Origin: JALNZU01 sp964463695 | Lineage (GTDB): Bacteria; Bacteroidota; Bacteroidia; Bacteroidales; F082 | DNA: 64,000 bases | Direction of reading: 5' to 3' | Assembly: GCA_964463695.1 (NCBI GenBank) | Contig: CAYXCZ010000006.1 | Span: 80,356-144,355 of the forward strand | Shown here: positions 52,666 through 63,000 of the stretch, one piece after another | How the letters are laid out: each line of letters starts with the position of its first letter | How positions within the stretch are numbered: the stretch's first letter is position 1 | Position numbers and translations under genes: made by a program | The notes under the pieces: model-generated | Databases searched by the model: none | Told to the model about the DNA's origin: nothing | Seen by the model: the letters and a program-made list of their open reading frames with translations, nothing else

Positions 52666-53400
52666 TTAGAAGTTTGGTTTAAGGGCATATTTTTTGTAGA
52701 AGTCTTCGATAATTTTTACAGCTTCTTCAGCAGTGTCAACAAGCGTAAATATTTCGAGGTCTTCAGGAAGAATATATTTCTCTTCAAGCATCCTTTCATT
52801 TATCCATTGAACCAAGCCTGACCAGTATCTTTTTCCAACTAAAACAATTGGAAATTTAACCAACTTTTGTGTTTGAACCAAGGTGATTGCTTCAAACAAC
52901 TCATCCATTGTTCCAAAACCACCGGGTAAAACAATATATCCCTGTGAATAACGCATGAACATGACCTTACGCACGAAAAAGTAATCAAATTCGATGTATT
53001 TGTCAGGATCAATAAATGGATTCGGTCGTTGCTCAAAAGGAAGTTCGATGTTAATGCCAACGCTTTTTCCACCGGCAAAATGGGCACCTTTATTTCCGGC
53101 TTCCATAATTCCAGGGCCACCTCCAGTGATGATTCCGAAGCCTTTTTTGGTTAGCAGGTATGCAATTTCTTCAGTTAACCGGTAATATGGGTGGTCCGAA
53201 CGTGTTCTTGCAGAACCAAAAATAGCCACACAAGGGCCAATACGTGCCAATTTTTCAAAGCCATCCACAAACTCAGCCATGATTTTAAAAACCCGCCATG
53301 AGTCATGTGTTTTTATCTCATTCCAGGTTTTGGATTTAAAAGCCGCTCTTATGAGTTTTTCTTCTTCTTTATCCATCTTAGACGTTACTTTCTTTGTCAC
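52666..53400 (-). CDS. LOG family (TIGR00730) Rossmann-fold protein
   Basis: A 244-residue member of the LOG/lysine-decarboxylase-like family, with the nucleotide-binding motif GGGPGIMEAGNKGA (near 98) and the signature PGGFGTMDELFEA (near 160). Characterised LOG proteins are cytokinin-riboside 5'-monophosphate phosphoribohydrolases or nucleotide 5'-monophosphate nucleosidases; they have no lysine decarboxylase activity. The start may be at 53400 (23-bp overlap with the DHOD-like gene) or at an in-frame ATG at 53376. It is co-transcribed with a DHOD-like and a retropepsin gene. Confidence 0.88.
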   Translation of the reverse strand: MTKKVTSKMDKEEEKLIRAAFKSKTWNEIKTHDSWRVFKIMAEFVDGFEKLARIGPCVAIFGSARTRSDHPYYRLTEEIAYLLTKKGFGIITGGGPGIMEAGNKGAHFAGGKSVGINIELPFEQRPNPFIDPDKYIEFDYFFVRKVMFMRYSQGYIVLPGGFGTMDELFEAITLVQTQKLVKFPIVLVGKRYWSGLVQWINERMLEEKYILPEDLEIFTLVDTAEEAVKIIEDFYKKYALKPNF

Positions 53401-54373
53401 TGAAATATTTCATGAACTGAACCCTTTCAAAAACACCCGGATCAGTATAATTGTTTTGGCTCAGTTTACCTCTGAAATCATCCAGCTTGATGAAACCTTG
53501 TTGGTCCATCCACTCAGTTAACTCATTGTGCATGACGCCGATAAAACCTATACCATGCCTGTAAAGGGCACTGGCAACCTGCACTGTTGTTGCTCCGGCC
53601 AATAGAAGTTTTATAACGGATTTCCCATCAGCCACACCTGTAGAAGCTGAAAGATCGACTGGAATTTTTCCTGACAACATCGAAATCCATCGTAATGGCA
53701 TCGAAATTTCACCGGGATAACTCAAAACATTACTTTGTGTTACCTCAAGTGTATCGATATTAAAATCGGGACTGTAAAAACGGTTAAAAAGAACGAGTCC
53801 TTTAATGCCGCTGTGTGATAAATCATTCACAAACTGTCCTAAATTAGAAAAATAGTAGCTGATTTTTAGTACTATAGGTATATTGATTCGCTTTTTAACC
53901 TGTTTTACAATTTCAAAGTAAATCTTCTCATTTTCTTCGCTGCTACGGTGTAAACTTGAGGGTAAAACAAAAACGTTCAGCTCAAGGGCATCTGCTCCTG
54001 CTTTTTGAATTTCTTCTGCAAAGGTCATCCATTCATAAGCCGATTTACAATTGATAGAAGCAATAACAGGAATTGTAAGGTGTTCTTTAGCTTCTTTGAT
54101 CAAAGAAATATATTTGCCAATATTTTCCTGTCTTATTCTTACATCCAGATAATCAAGAAACTCCTCTCTGCCAGTGTTTTCAGCCTCTTCCCTCAGCGTT
54201 TTGTCGTATTCATGGGTGATCTCTTCTTCAAATATGGATTTCAGAACTACCGCACCAACACCTTGCTGTTCGAGCTGAAGCAACTTCTTTACTGAGTCGG
54301 TGAAGCCGGAACTTCCAGCAATAATAGGGCTTTTAAGATTGATTCCCAAATAGTTACATGATAAATCTGCCAT
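53378..54373 (-). CDS. Dihydroorotate dehydrogenase-like flavoprotein
   Basis: A 331-residue TIM-barrel flavoprotein of the class 1 dihydroorotate dehydrogenase family. It starts at MADLSCNYLGINLKSPIIAGSSG; a longer frame runs on through a gene-free stretch and was rejected. Substrate and FMN loops are visible as VIASINCKSAYEW (near 115), ALELNVFV, VLKISYYFSNLG and the phosphate site ASTGVADGKSV (near 245). The barrel length is right, but several class 1A substrate residues are not clear and no pyrK lies nearby. I therefore treat it as DHOD-like with an unknown substrate rather than PyrD. Confidence 0.8.
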   Translation of the reverse strand: MADLSCNYLGINLKSPIIAGSSGFTDSVKKLLQLEQQGVGAVVLKSIFEEEITHEYDKTLREEAENTGREEFLDYLDVRIRQENIGKYISLIKEAKEHLTIPVIASINCKSAYEWMTFAEEIQKAGADALELNVFVLPSSLHRSSEENEKIYFEIVKQVKKRINIPIVLKISYYFSNLGQFVNDLSHSGIKGLVLFNRFYSPDFNIDTLEVTQSNVLSYPGEISMPLRWISMLSGKIPVDLSASTGVADGKSVIKLLLAGATTVQVASALYRHGIGFIGVMHNELTEWMDQQGFIKLDDFRGKLSQNNYTDPGVFERVQFMKYFSDKESNV

Positions 54374-54526
54374 CTTGTACGTGTTCTTTATGGTTGCAAT
54401 TACGTTCTGTAATGAAGGCACTAAATTAGTTGAACTCTTTGAGAGTGCCAAATTTTTTTCATGACTAACTGGCCTTCTGTTAATCACAAAATCAACCTTA
54501 TAACCTTATCAAACTGCCAGGCACGC

Positions 54527-56833
54527 TTATTCTACAACGATTTCACTTATAAACAGCCAAGCGTCTTTGCCTTCACCTGGATGTCCTTTTGGGCATAATC
54601 CATAATTCCTGACCGAAATTTTTATGTATCTGACCGCCTCCTTTGGAAAGTTTGCCGTGACTTGCACAATATCCCGAATCAATTCAGCATCAGGTCGTTC
54701 AATCTCCAAGTTTTTAATAGGTTTAAAGTTTTTGCCATCTGTTGAAATTTCAACTTTGGCTTTTGTAGGGGCAAAAATCCAGGCTCCTTCATTATGAAGG
54801 GCATCAATGGTTATTTGGTGAATATCTTTTAATTCTCCCAAATCGATCTGAGCTTCAAGGTCTTTGCCTGCAAATCCAAGCCAGTTTTTATCGTTGTGAT
54901 TTATTGAACCTCTGATTCCGTTAACAAGTGAAGCAGCTCCGCCAGAAGGATATTGCTTATTTGGTTCATTAGTTAATAATATACTGGAATTAAAGCCTTT
55001 GTGTAAATAAAAAGTTTGAACCCGTGGACCAGCAACTGATTTTCCATCAACAAAGCTTGTAGCTTTTACAGTAGTAGTTTTGTCAATAATAAAAGGTTTT
55101 TCATATTGAGTTGAATTTGCTTTTGGATCGGTACCATCTGTGGTAAACCTTATGATCGTATTTGGCATTTCTGTAACTAACTGTACTTTAAGGGATTTGC
55201 CTGATTGAGGTATTTCTGGAATAATAGCTACCTGATATGCGCTTTTTGCAACGTTTAATCCACGTTGTTCATACCGTTTGAGCTGAAGAGGCAAGCGTGA
55301 AGTGAATTGTTCCCAGTTTCTCGCTGAGCGGGGCGACCAAAGTACTTCTGAGAGAGCGGCGAGGCGAGGGAAAGCCATGTATTCAACCTGTTCCGGAACG
55401 GGCATGTATTCAGTCCAGTGGTTTGCCTGGGCGCCAAGAACAAAACGAGACTCTTCAGCAGTAAGTTCTTCAGGAACAGGTTCGTAATTGTATACTTTTG
55501 AAAGTGGGGTATAACCACCAATTGCCAATGGTTCCAGCGAAGGATCACCCTGATAATGATCAAAATAACAATGAGTTCCGGGAGTCATTATTACATCATG
55601 ACCCATTTTAGCCGCTGCAATCCCACCTTCTTCTCCTCTCCACGACATAACAGTAGCATTTGGTGCCAGACCACCCTCCAGAATCTCGTCCCAACCAATC
55701 AATCTGCGGCCATGATCATTCAGGAAGGCTTCAATACGGTGAATGAAATAGCTTTGTAATTCATGCTCATCTTTAAGTCCTTCATCTTTAATGCGTTGCT
55801 GGCACTTGTCACATTTCTTCCATTCGGTCTTGTCGGCCTCATCTCCACCTATATGGATATAAGTTGATGGGAATAAATCCAATACTTCCAGGAGCACATC
55901 TTCCAGAAAATTGAAGGTTTCTTCTTTTCCGGCGCAATAAATATGTGTGATAGGCCAAACTCCTCCGGGAGGAACTCCAAGATTTTCGCCGGTACACGAT
56001 AATTCGGGATAGGCAGCAAGCACTGACATTACATGAGCAGGCATTTCGATCTCTGGAATAACTGTGATATTTCGTTCAGCGGCATAAGCTACCAGACTGC
56101 TGATCTCTTCCTGGGTGTAGAAGCCTCCGTAAGTTGTTTTTGCACCTGCCTTACTTAAAGAGCGATCATTCCAGTGTTTGTCGGATTTATCTTCGCGCCA
56201 GGCACCAACTTCAGTAAGTTTAGGATATTTTTTTATTTCAATTCTCCATCCCTGATCGTCAACCAAATGCCAGTGAAACACATTCATTTTATGTCGTTCC
56301 AACTCATCTATTAATTTGTAAACGAGTGATATAGGCATAAAATGACGCGAGACATCAAGATGCATCCCTCTGTATGAAAACCGTGGAAAATCAACAATCG
56401 TGGCACAGCTAATCTTAGCATCAGCTGTAGCATCAAGTAGTTGCCCTATTGTCTGCAACCCATAACGGATTCCTGCAGGCGTGTTGGCTCTGAGAACCAC
56501 ATATGTTGGCTGAATATCAAGTTTATAACCTTCCATACCCAATTCAAGGTTAAAGGGTTGATTCAATGAAAGCAACACAGAATTCTCAATAGTGCTATTC
56601 ATATATCCCAGACTTTCGATTTGCAGAGCGCTCGTTGCTGACCATGAAGTAGCGGATGCATCTGCCATTGATTTGAGTAACGGACTATCATACAGTAGTT
56701 TAGACTTGTTGCTAAACTGAAAAGAACCATCTTTGATGCTTACATGAGCAGGGTAGGGGATTAATGGAAGTTGAGCTGCTGATTGCAAAGCGATGATCAG
56801 TAATACAACAACAAGTTTCAGGTCTTTTTTCAT
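54527..56833 (-). CDS. GH20 beta-N-acetylhexosaminidase with F5/8 type C module
   Basis: A 768-residue secreted enzyme with a Sec signal (about 1-20). A GH20 domain 2 precedes the TIM barrel. The catalytic aspartate-glutamate pair is in IHIGGDEADKTEW (near 329), after YRGMHLDVSRHF (near 155) and IPEIEMPAHV. A chitobiase C-terminal-like domain (about 550-620) and an F5/8 type C carbohydrate-binding module (about 625-768) follow, the same pair as in the GH92 protein. It removes terminal beta-GlcNAc or GalNAc from glycans. It lies 21 bp after the second GH29 gene and is probably co-transcribed with it. Confidence 0.93.
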   Translation of the reverse strand: MKKDLKLVVVLLIIALQSAAQLPLIPYPAHVSIKDGSFQFSNKSKLLYDSPLLKSMADASATSWSATSALQIESLGYMNSTIENSVLLSLNQPFNLELGMEGYKLDIQPTYVVLRANTPAGIRYGLQTIGQLLDATADAKISCATIVDFPRFSYRGMHLDVSRHFMPISLVYKLIDELERHKMNVFHWHLVDDQGWRIEIKKYPKLTEVGAWREDKSDKHWNDRSLSKAGAKTTYGGFYTQEEISSLVAYAAERNITVIPEIEMPAHVMSVLAAYPELSCTGENLGVPPGGVWPITHIYCAGKEETFNFLEDVLLEVLDLFPSTYIHIGGDEADKTEWKKCDKCQQRIKDEGLKDEHELQSYFIHRIEAFLNDHGRRLIGWDEILEGGLAPNATVMSWRGEEGGIAAAKMGHDVIMTPGTHCYFDHYQGDPSLEPLAIGGYTPLSKVYNYEPVPEELTAEESRFVLGAQANHWTEYMPVPEQVEYMAFPRLAALSEVLWSPRSARNWEQFTSRLPLQLKRYEQRGLNVAKSAYQVAIIPEIPQSGKSLKVQLVTEMPNTIIRFTTDGTDPKANSTQYEKPFIIDKTTTVKATSFVDGKSVAGPRVQTFYLHKGFNSSILLTNEPNKQYPSGGAASLVNGIRGSINHNDKNWLGFAGKDLEAQIDLGELKDIHQITIDALHNEGAWIFAPTKAKVEISTDGKNFKPIKNLEIERPDAELIRDIVQVTANFPKEAVRYIKISVRNYGLCPKGHPGEGKDAWLFISEIVVE

Positions 56834-56854
56834 AAACAGTTTGATTTATGTGGA

Positions 56855-58657
56855 TTATAAATAATTCTCGATCTTAAATGTCCAGGCTGAACAACTTTTC
56901 ATTTCGCCGAATTTTATTCCTGATATGTCAATTTTTAGTTTGTTTTCCTCATAGATCCATGGCAGGTATCCTTCACGGCTTATCAAAGAAATTTTTATTT
57001 CTGGCTTTGGCTCAGGCACTTGAAGTTCAAGGTATTCTTCCGGCCATTCAAAAGTAATTGCATAAAGGTTGCCTTTGTTTGTTGTAAAAGCGATGTATTG
57101 ACGCAAAGAAGTGTATTCAGCATTTAGTCCATTTCCTTTGGTTTGAAGGCTGTCGGTGAATAAATTTTGTTGAGGTATAATTTGACGTTCTAAAGAGTTA
57201 CTCTCCCACGAAAGCGATACCGATGCGTTTTGGTGTTTTTCATGGTATTCAATTTTGATGGGGTAGAATTTCCCGGCAACGATGTTGACCTTTCCATCCG
57301 TTTTTGCTGATTGATCATTGCGCATGGCTTCGGAGTTATTATCTTCAACCGATGTTTCCCATTGATCAAGAACAAGTTTTTCATCCAGATAAATGCGAAC
57401 GCCGTCATCAGCACTCGCTGAAAAAGTTACTGTTTCTGAAATATCAGCTTTTAAGAAACCTGTCCAGATAGCTGTGAAATTGTCTTCAACAACAGGATAT
57501 CCGGGCGTGTTTCGAACCCAGTTAAAATCAATTTGAGGATCAATTCGTTCCAATTTGACGACTTTTTCCTGTCCGTTGGTAAGATAAGTGGAGGCTTCAT
57601 AAATTGCTTCCTTATTGATGCTGATCCAGCTGCCCAAATCGCGCAGGCGCTCCTGTTGCAGCAACGGGATTTGTCCGTCAGCTCCAGGGCCTACATTGAT
57701 TATTAATCCACCTCCGTTGGCAACCGTTCTGACAAAAAGATGGATAAGTTCTGTTGACGACATATAAGCGGAAAGTTTCTCGTTTCTGTTCAGGCCAAAT
57801 GACCTGCCCAGACCCCGGACTTCAGCCCATGGACGATCTGTTTTCAATCCGCCTGAGCTGTATTCAGGTGTAAGAAACCCAATATCAGCCCCATGACCCC
57901 AGCGATCATTAACAATTGCATCAGCCCCAACAAGATTAAAATACCATGAAATTAATTCGCGTGCATGCCATTGTTCAGCTGAGTTGAACCATTCGCCATC
58001 TGTGAAAAGCAAGTCAGGACGATACGTTCCAACAAGCTCTTTGAATTGCGGTATCATATGGTTGTCCACATAGTTTTTAATCGAATCATTTGGGTCGGTG
58101 TACCAGGCATGTAAGGGATTATTCCATTCAGGAAGCGAGTAGTAAAGACCGAGTCGCAATCCTTTTTCTCTGACAGCCTTGCCAAGCTCGCCAACAAGAT
58201 CACGTTTTGGTCCAACATCAACACTGTTCCACCCTTTTGCATAGTTACTCGGCCACAAGCAATAGCCATCATGGTGCTTCGAAACTAATACGATATACCC
58301 AGCTCCTGAACCTGCAAAAATATCGGCCCATTCAGCAGCATCAAATAATTCAGCTTTGAAAAGTGGTGCAAAATCGTTGTATTTAAAATCTTCCCCATAG
58401 TTCTTTTTCATGAAATCAATCCTGTTTTGAGCGCCAACCTGCAAACCGCGTAAATACCATTCGCCATATGACTCTGCACTACCATAAGAAGGAACAGAAT
58501 ACACTCCCCAATGGATAAAAATCCCAAGTTTTGCATCTTTAAACCATTGTGGATATGGACGCTGACGCAATGTCTCCCAGCTGTCGCCAACTGTTTGACT
58601 TAACAATGGTGAAAATAAACTGAGCAATAATAAACTCAGAATCCAGTTTTTTTTCAT
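56855..58657 (-). CDS. GH29 alpha-L-fucosidase with PA14 module (second copy)
   Basis: A 600-residue secreted fucosidase with a Sec signal (MKKNWILSLLLLSLFSPLLSQ). GH29 landmarks are KLGIFIHWGVYSVPSYGSAE near 45, VLVSKHHDGYCLWPS near 125 and the nucleophile aspartate in LLFTDGEWFNSAEQ (near 220). The C-terminal portion (about 380-510) is a PA14-like carbohydrate-binding domain (TFSASADDGVRIYLDEKLVL, VSLSWES), absent from the first GH29. It is the first gene of the GH29-GH20 operon, suited to fucosylated GlcNAc-containing glycans. The two fucosidases differ in nucleophile context and modules, so they likely act on different linkages. Confidence 0.92.
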   Translation of the reverse strand: MKKNWILSLLLLSLFSPLLSQTVGDSWETLRQRPYPQWFKDAKLGIFIHWGVYSVPSYGSAESYGEWYLRGLQVGAQNRIDFMKKNYGEDFKYNDFAPLFKAELFDAAEWADIFAGSGAGYIVLVSKHHDGYCLWPSNYAKGWNSVDVGPKRDLVGELGKAVREKGLRLGLYYSLPEWNNPLHAWYTDPNDSIKNYVDNHMIPQFKELVGTYRPDLLFTDGEWFNSAEQWHARELISWYFNLVGADAIVNDRWGHGADIGFLTPEYSSGGLKTDRPWAEVRGLGRSFGLNRNEKLSAYMSSTELIHLFVRTVANGGGLIINVGPGADGQIPLLQQERLRDLGSWISINKEAIYEASTYLTNGQEKVVKLERIDPQIDFNWVRNTPGYPVVEDNFTAIWTGFLKADISETVTFSASADDGVRIYLDEKLVLDQWETSVEDNNSEAMRNDQSAKTDGKVNIVAGKFYPIKIEYHEKHQNASVSLSWESNSLERQIIPQQNLFTDSLQTKGNGLNAEYTSLRQYIAFTTNKGNLYAITFEWPEEYLELQVPEPKPEIKISLISREGYLPWIYEENKLKIDISGIKFGEMKSCSAWTFKIENYL

Positions 58658-58845
58658 TGAGATAAAAGTTAAATAATTGATTATTAAGCCAATAATTTCG
58701 CTTTATTTTTCGTAAAGTCCTCTTTTATTATAAAGTAAAACTATGGAAAAATTTGATTGAATGTTTTATTTTTAATTATGGGTAACTCTAAATGTATCGT
58801 TATTTACAAGTCATTTTTTGTAATTTCTTTTGCAAATGATTGATT

Positions 58846-58853
58846 TACATTTG
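58846..58853 (+). promoter_or_regulatory. -7 box of the HGSNAT-like gene
   Basis: TACATTTG matches TAnnTTTG, 42 bp ahead of the chosen ATG. A suitable -33 TTG is not obvious. Confidence 0.4.
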
Positions 58854-58895
58854 TACTTTTATTAATCATAAGATTTGATCGAAACCCTGACAAAA

Positions 58896-59990
58896 ATGAA
58901 AGATATTCAACGACTTGTATCTCTTGACGCTTTGAGAGGATTTACAATTGCAGCTATGATTCTGGTGAACAACCCCGGTAGCTGGGAATTTGTATACGCT
59001 CCTTTAAGGCACAAAGACTGGAATGGAATAAGTCCGACAGACTTGATTTTTCCTTTTTTTGTTTTTATTGTTGGAATTTCAATCGTGCTCGCTTTTTCAA
59101 AAAAACTTGAAATGGACACCGATAAAAGCACTTTAGTGCGTAAAATAATCTGGAGATCATTCAAAATTTTTGGAGTAGGTGTTTTTTTAAACCTTTACCC
59201 TTCCTTTGATTTTGATTCCCTGCGAATTGCCGGAGTTTTACAACGTATTGCACTTGTTTTCCTCGTTTGCGGATTGCTTTTTTTGTATTTCGACTGGAAA
59301 AAACTTTCAATGTTTGGAATCTTGATTCTTATAGGTTATTGGATATTAATGCTTTATGTTCCAACCCCAGGTTATGGATCTGCCATGCTTGAGCCAGGCA
59401 TCAATATGGCTGCCTGGATTGATTCATTTATTTTACCAGGGAAAATGTGGAATGGGAGCTGGGACCCCGAGGGGTTACTGAGTACTTTGCCAGCAATTGC
59501 AACCGGAATAAGCGGCATGTTAATAGGCAAATGGCTGCAGCGTTCAACTCCAATTTTTGAAAAAATCAGTCTGCTTTATATAGTGGGTTTTGTTACGGCT
59601 GTCGCTGGTGTTGTGTGGAGCTGGGATTTCCCCATCAACAAAAATCTTTGGACGAGCTCGTATGTTCTCGTTAGTTCAGGATTAGCCTCGATGACACTCG
59701 CAACACTGATCTATTTTATTGATATTAAAAAACATACAAGATTTTCAAAACCTTTTGTTGTATTTGGTTCAAATGCAATTTCAGCTTATGTTTTGGCTGG
59801 ACTGTCAAGTTATTTGTTTTATGGAGTTCCTTTTTACGGTCAATCACTTTCAGGCCGTTATATGCAGATTTTCACTTCTATAGGTTTGAATCCCAAGTTT
59901 GTGAGTATGACATATGCCATCATCTTTATCCTGTTAATTTATGCAGTGATGCATATACTCTATAAAAGGAGGATATTCATTAAGTTGTAA
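58896..59990 (+). CDS. HGSNAT-like membrane acyltransferase (DUF5009/YeiB-like)
   Basis: A 364-residue polytopic membrane protein, started at MKDIQRLVSLDALRGF (a longer frame begins at TTG). RLVSLDALRGFTIAAMILVNNPG is the family signature of heparan-alpha-glucosaminide N-acetyltransferase-like proteins, followed by about ten hydrophobic helices. The histidine known from human HGSNAT is probably the one in LRHKDWNG (near 45), close to DLIFPFFVFIVG. The family passes an acetyl group across the membrane, in lysosomes to glucosamine of heparan sulfate. Here it faces divergently from the GH29-GH20 operon, which hints at acetylation of amino sugars or cell-wall glycans. Confidence 0.85.
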   Translation: MKDIQRLVSLDALRGFTIAAMILVNNPGSWEFVYAPLRHKDWNGISPTDLIFPFFVFIVGISIVLAFSKKLEMDTDKSTLVRKIIWRSFKIFGVGVFLNLYPSFDFDSLRIAGVLQRIALVFLVCGLLFLYFDWKKLSMFGILILIGYWILMLYVPTPGYGSAMLEPGINMAAWIDSFILPGKMWNGSWDPEGLLSTLPAIATGISGMLIGKWLQRSTPIFEKISLLYIVGFVTAVAGVVWSWDFPINKNLWTSSYVLVSSGLASMTLATLIYFIDIKKHTRFSKPFVVFGSNAISAYVLAGLSSYLFYGVPFYGQSLSGRYMQIFTSIGLNPKFVSMTYAIIFILLIYAVMHILYKRRIFIKL

Positions 59991-60031
59991 TAAATTTCAC
60001 TTAATCAACGAGATAACGCATTTAAAACAGT

Positions 60032-63000
60032 TTATAGACGCACAAAACGCTGCATCAGTTTAAAGAGTTCATTCTTTGTCATTGGTTTTGCAATGTATTC
60101 ATTACATCCGGCACGTAAGGCTTTTTCTCTGTCGCCAGCCATCGCATAGGCTGTTTGAGCGATAATTGGGATGTTAGTATTAAATTTTCGGATGTTAATG
60201 GCAGTTTCATAACCATTCATCACTGGCATTTTTAAGTCGAGCAAAACAATGTCAATAGAATTATTTTCCTGTAGGATACGAATAGTTTCGTTACCATTGT
60301 GAGCCCTTATGGTTTGGATGTTCTCTCTTTGAAGGATTTTGTCGAAAAGCATAAAGCTTACATCATCATCCTCAGCAATCAGAACGCAGATATTTGGCAG
60401 ACTAAGTGTGTTACTTGATTCTTTTACAGGGAATTGTAATTTTCTCTTTGCTAAATTGTAAGGAATTGAGAAACGAAAAACAGAGCCTTCTTCTACCTTG
60501 GATTCAACCCAGATATGCCCGTTGAGCATCTCAACATATGCTTTAACGATGGAGAGCCCTAAGCCTGATCCTTCATGAGCGCGTGTGATGTTGAGGTCGG
60601 CCTGAACAAAGCGTTCAAAAATTGCTTCACATCTGTCAGCAGGAATTCCAACGCCGGTGTCACTTACAAAAAACACCAAACGATCGTTTTCGAGGTAGTT
60701 GCCAAAGGTTATTTGACCTTTCAAAGTAAATTTTAGTGCGTTGTTGAGAAGGTTGCTGATTATTGCTTCAAGTTTGTGCTTGTCGGTCTCAATTATTGCT
60801 TCGTAGGATGTAAGGTGTTGAGCAAGAATTAATTTAACATTTCTCTCATTGGCTTGATGAGCAAAGAATTCTTTGAAATAGTGCAAGATATCTTCACTAT
60901 TTACATCGGACAACCGAAGTTTTTCTTCACCTGCTTCGATTTTCGAAATCTCGATAATGTCGTTGATTGTATTCAAAAGTCTTCTGCCACTTTTCTCAAC
61001 AATTCCAATATATTTGCTTTTTTCAGCAGGGCTTAGATTTGGAGCTTTTAGCAGGTCAACGAAGCCCAAAATTCCATTCATTGGTGTCCTGATTTCATGT
61101 GACATATTTTGCAAAAATGCCGTTTTCAGCTTGTCAGCAGCAATAGCTTTTTCTTTGGCATTAAATAGTCGCTGTTCGTTTTTAAGTCGTTCATTTACAT
61201 TTACAATCAACTGAGCATACACCTCAAGAAGCTGAAGTTCATAGGAATCGAATCGTTTTGGATTCTTTACTGCATCGAAGCCAATAAAGCCAAGACATTG
61301 GTCAGACTCATTCAGTGGAAGTGTTAGTAAACTTTTGATATCTTGTGATCTAAGTAGCTTTTGAAGTGGTCCCGGCTGAAGTAATTCTGTCGATTCTATT
61401 TGTACAATCTCTCCTCTTTGATGTGCTTCGAGTTGCTCCATAAATTCTTCGAACGGAATTATAGGATAAACATTAATAAAGGGTTCGATACCAATACCGC
61501 ACCATTCTTTTGAGTAAATGCCAACTTTTTCCTTGTAATCATATTCAAAAATGTAAGCACGGTCAGCACCAACAAAATCACCAATCCTTGCCAAAGATTT
61601 CAAGAGACCGGTTTCAAGCTCATTCAGGGGTAAATTAATAAAATCAGTAGAAAGTTCAACAAGTATTTTCCGAAGGTCGGCCTGATATTTTAATTGTTTT
61701 TCAGCTGTTGTTTTTTCGGTGATGTCACGGCCATAGAACGATGCTCCGGTTACAACACCTTCAATTACAATAGGATGCATTGCAACTTCAATAAAGATTG
61801 ACCGATCAGGCATTTGTATTTCATCAACAAACGAAAAGTGTTCATTTTTAAAGACACGATCATATCTGCCTTTCCAAAGAGGACGTAAAAATTCGGGTAA
61901 GGCATTAAGAATATTGACTCCTTTTTTAAGAGTTGTTCCAAAATTTGCATAAAATGACTTTGCAAATACTTCATTCACAATGTTGATCTCATAATTAGTG
62001 TTGATTGACCAAACACTGTCTAGTGAGTTCCCGATGATAGCTTGTAAATTTACTTCTCGTTCAACCAATGCTATACGCGCATTTTTTTGTTCCGTGATAT
62101 CAACTGCTACTCCTTCGAGCCACCCTTTTTCTTTAAAGACTCTGGCAGAAAAACTAATCCAAAAGATGGATTTGTCTCTTTTGTAAAATCGGGCTTCATA
62201 ATTCTGGACAAAACCATTTTCCTTTATTTCGCGCAGCATTTGCTCTCTAACACCTTCATCCACATAGTTTTCTGAGGTTTTATATTCGTTTGTAAACTCC
62301 TCAATCAGATCATAACCACACATATGTGCCAACTGCTCGTTGCAGGCAACAATTTTACCATCACTAATGTGATTTCTGAAAAGGCCAACCTGAGCGTTTT
62401 GAAATAGATTACGGTAGGTTTCTTCACTCTCACTGACTTTTAGTTCAGCTATTTTTCTGTCGGTGATATTCTGATCGAGCGAATACAAAATAGCTTCCTT
62501 ATCCGAAACCTCAACAAACGAATTACTGGTAAGAACAATTATTTTACTGCTATCTTTTCGTTTCAATTCTAATTCAGTTTCAGCTGTTGGTTTTTTATTA
62601 AGAAACATTGTTGAAATTTCTTCTCTAACTACCATTTTCAGGTGGTCGGGAATGATAAGATCGCAGATATGACGCCCAATTGCTTCCTCCGGGGTATAAC
62701 CGTAAAAGTGGGATGAAGCATTGTTCCAATATTTTACGATTCCATCCTTATTCAGACCCTGTACTGCAACACTTGGGATTTCCATGAATAATTTTTGCAG
62801 ACGTTCTTCACTTTCTTTCAAGTTTAATTCATCTGCTTTCTGTTCTTCCTCATTAGAAACAGCGAAGCCAATCAGTTTAAAAAAGTCAATATCACTTTCA
62901 GATGGTTTAAAGTTATATTGATATACAATGCACAATGATCCAATGGTTTGATTCTGATATTTTACAGGAACACCTATGTACGAAAGGAGCTGATATGCTG

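Noticed and set aside
52666..53400. Lysine decarboxylase
   Set aside because: The older family label is misleading: PGGFGTMDE proteins are LOG-type nucleotide phosphoribohydrolases.
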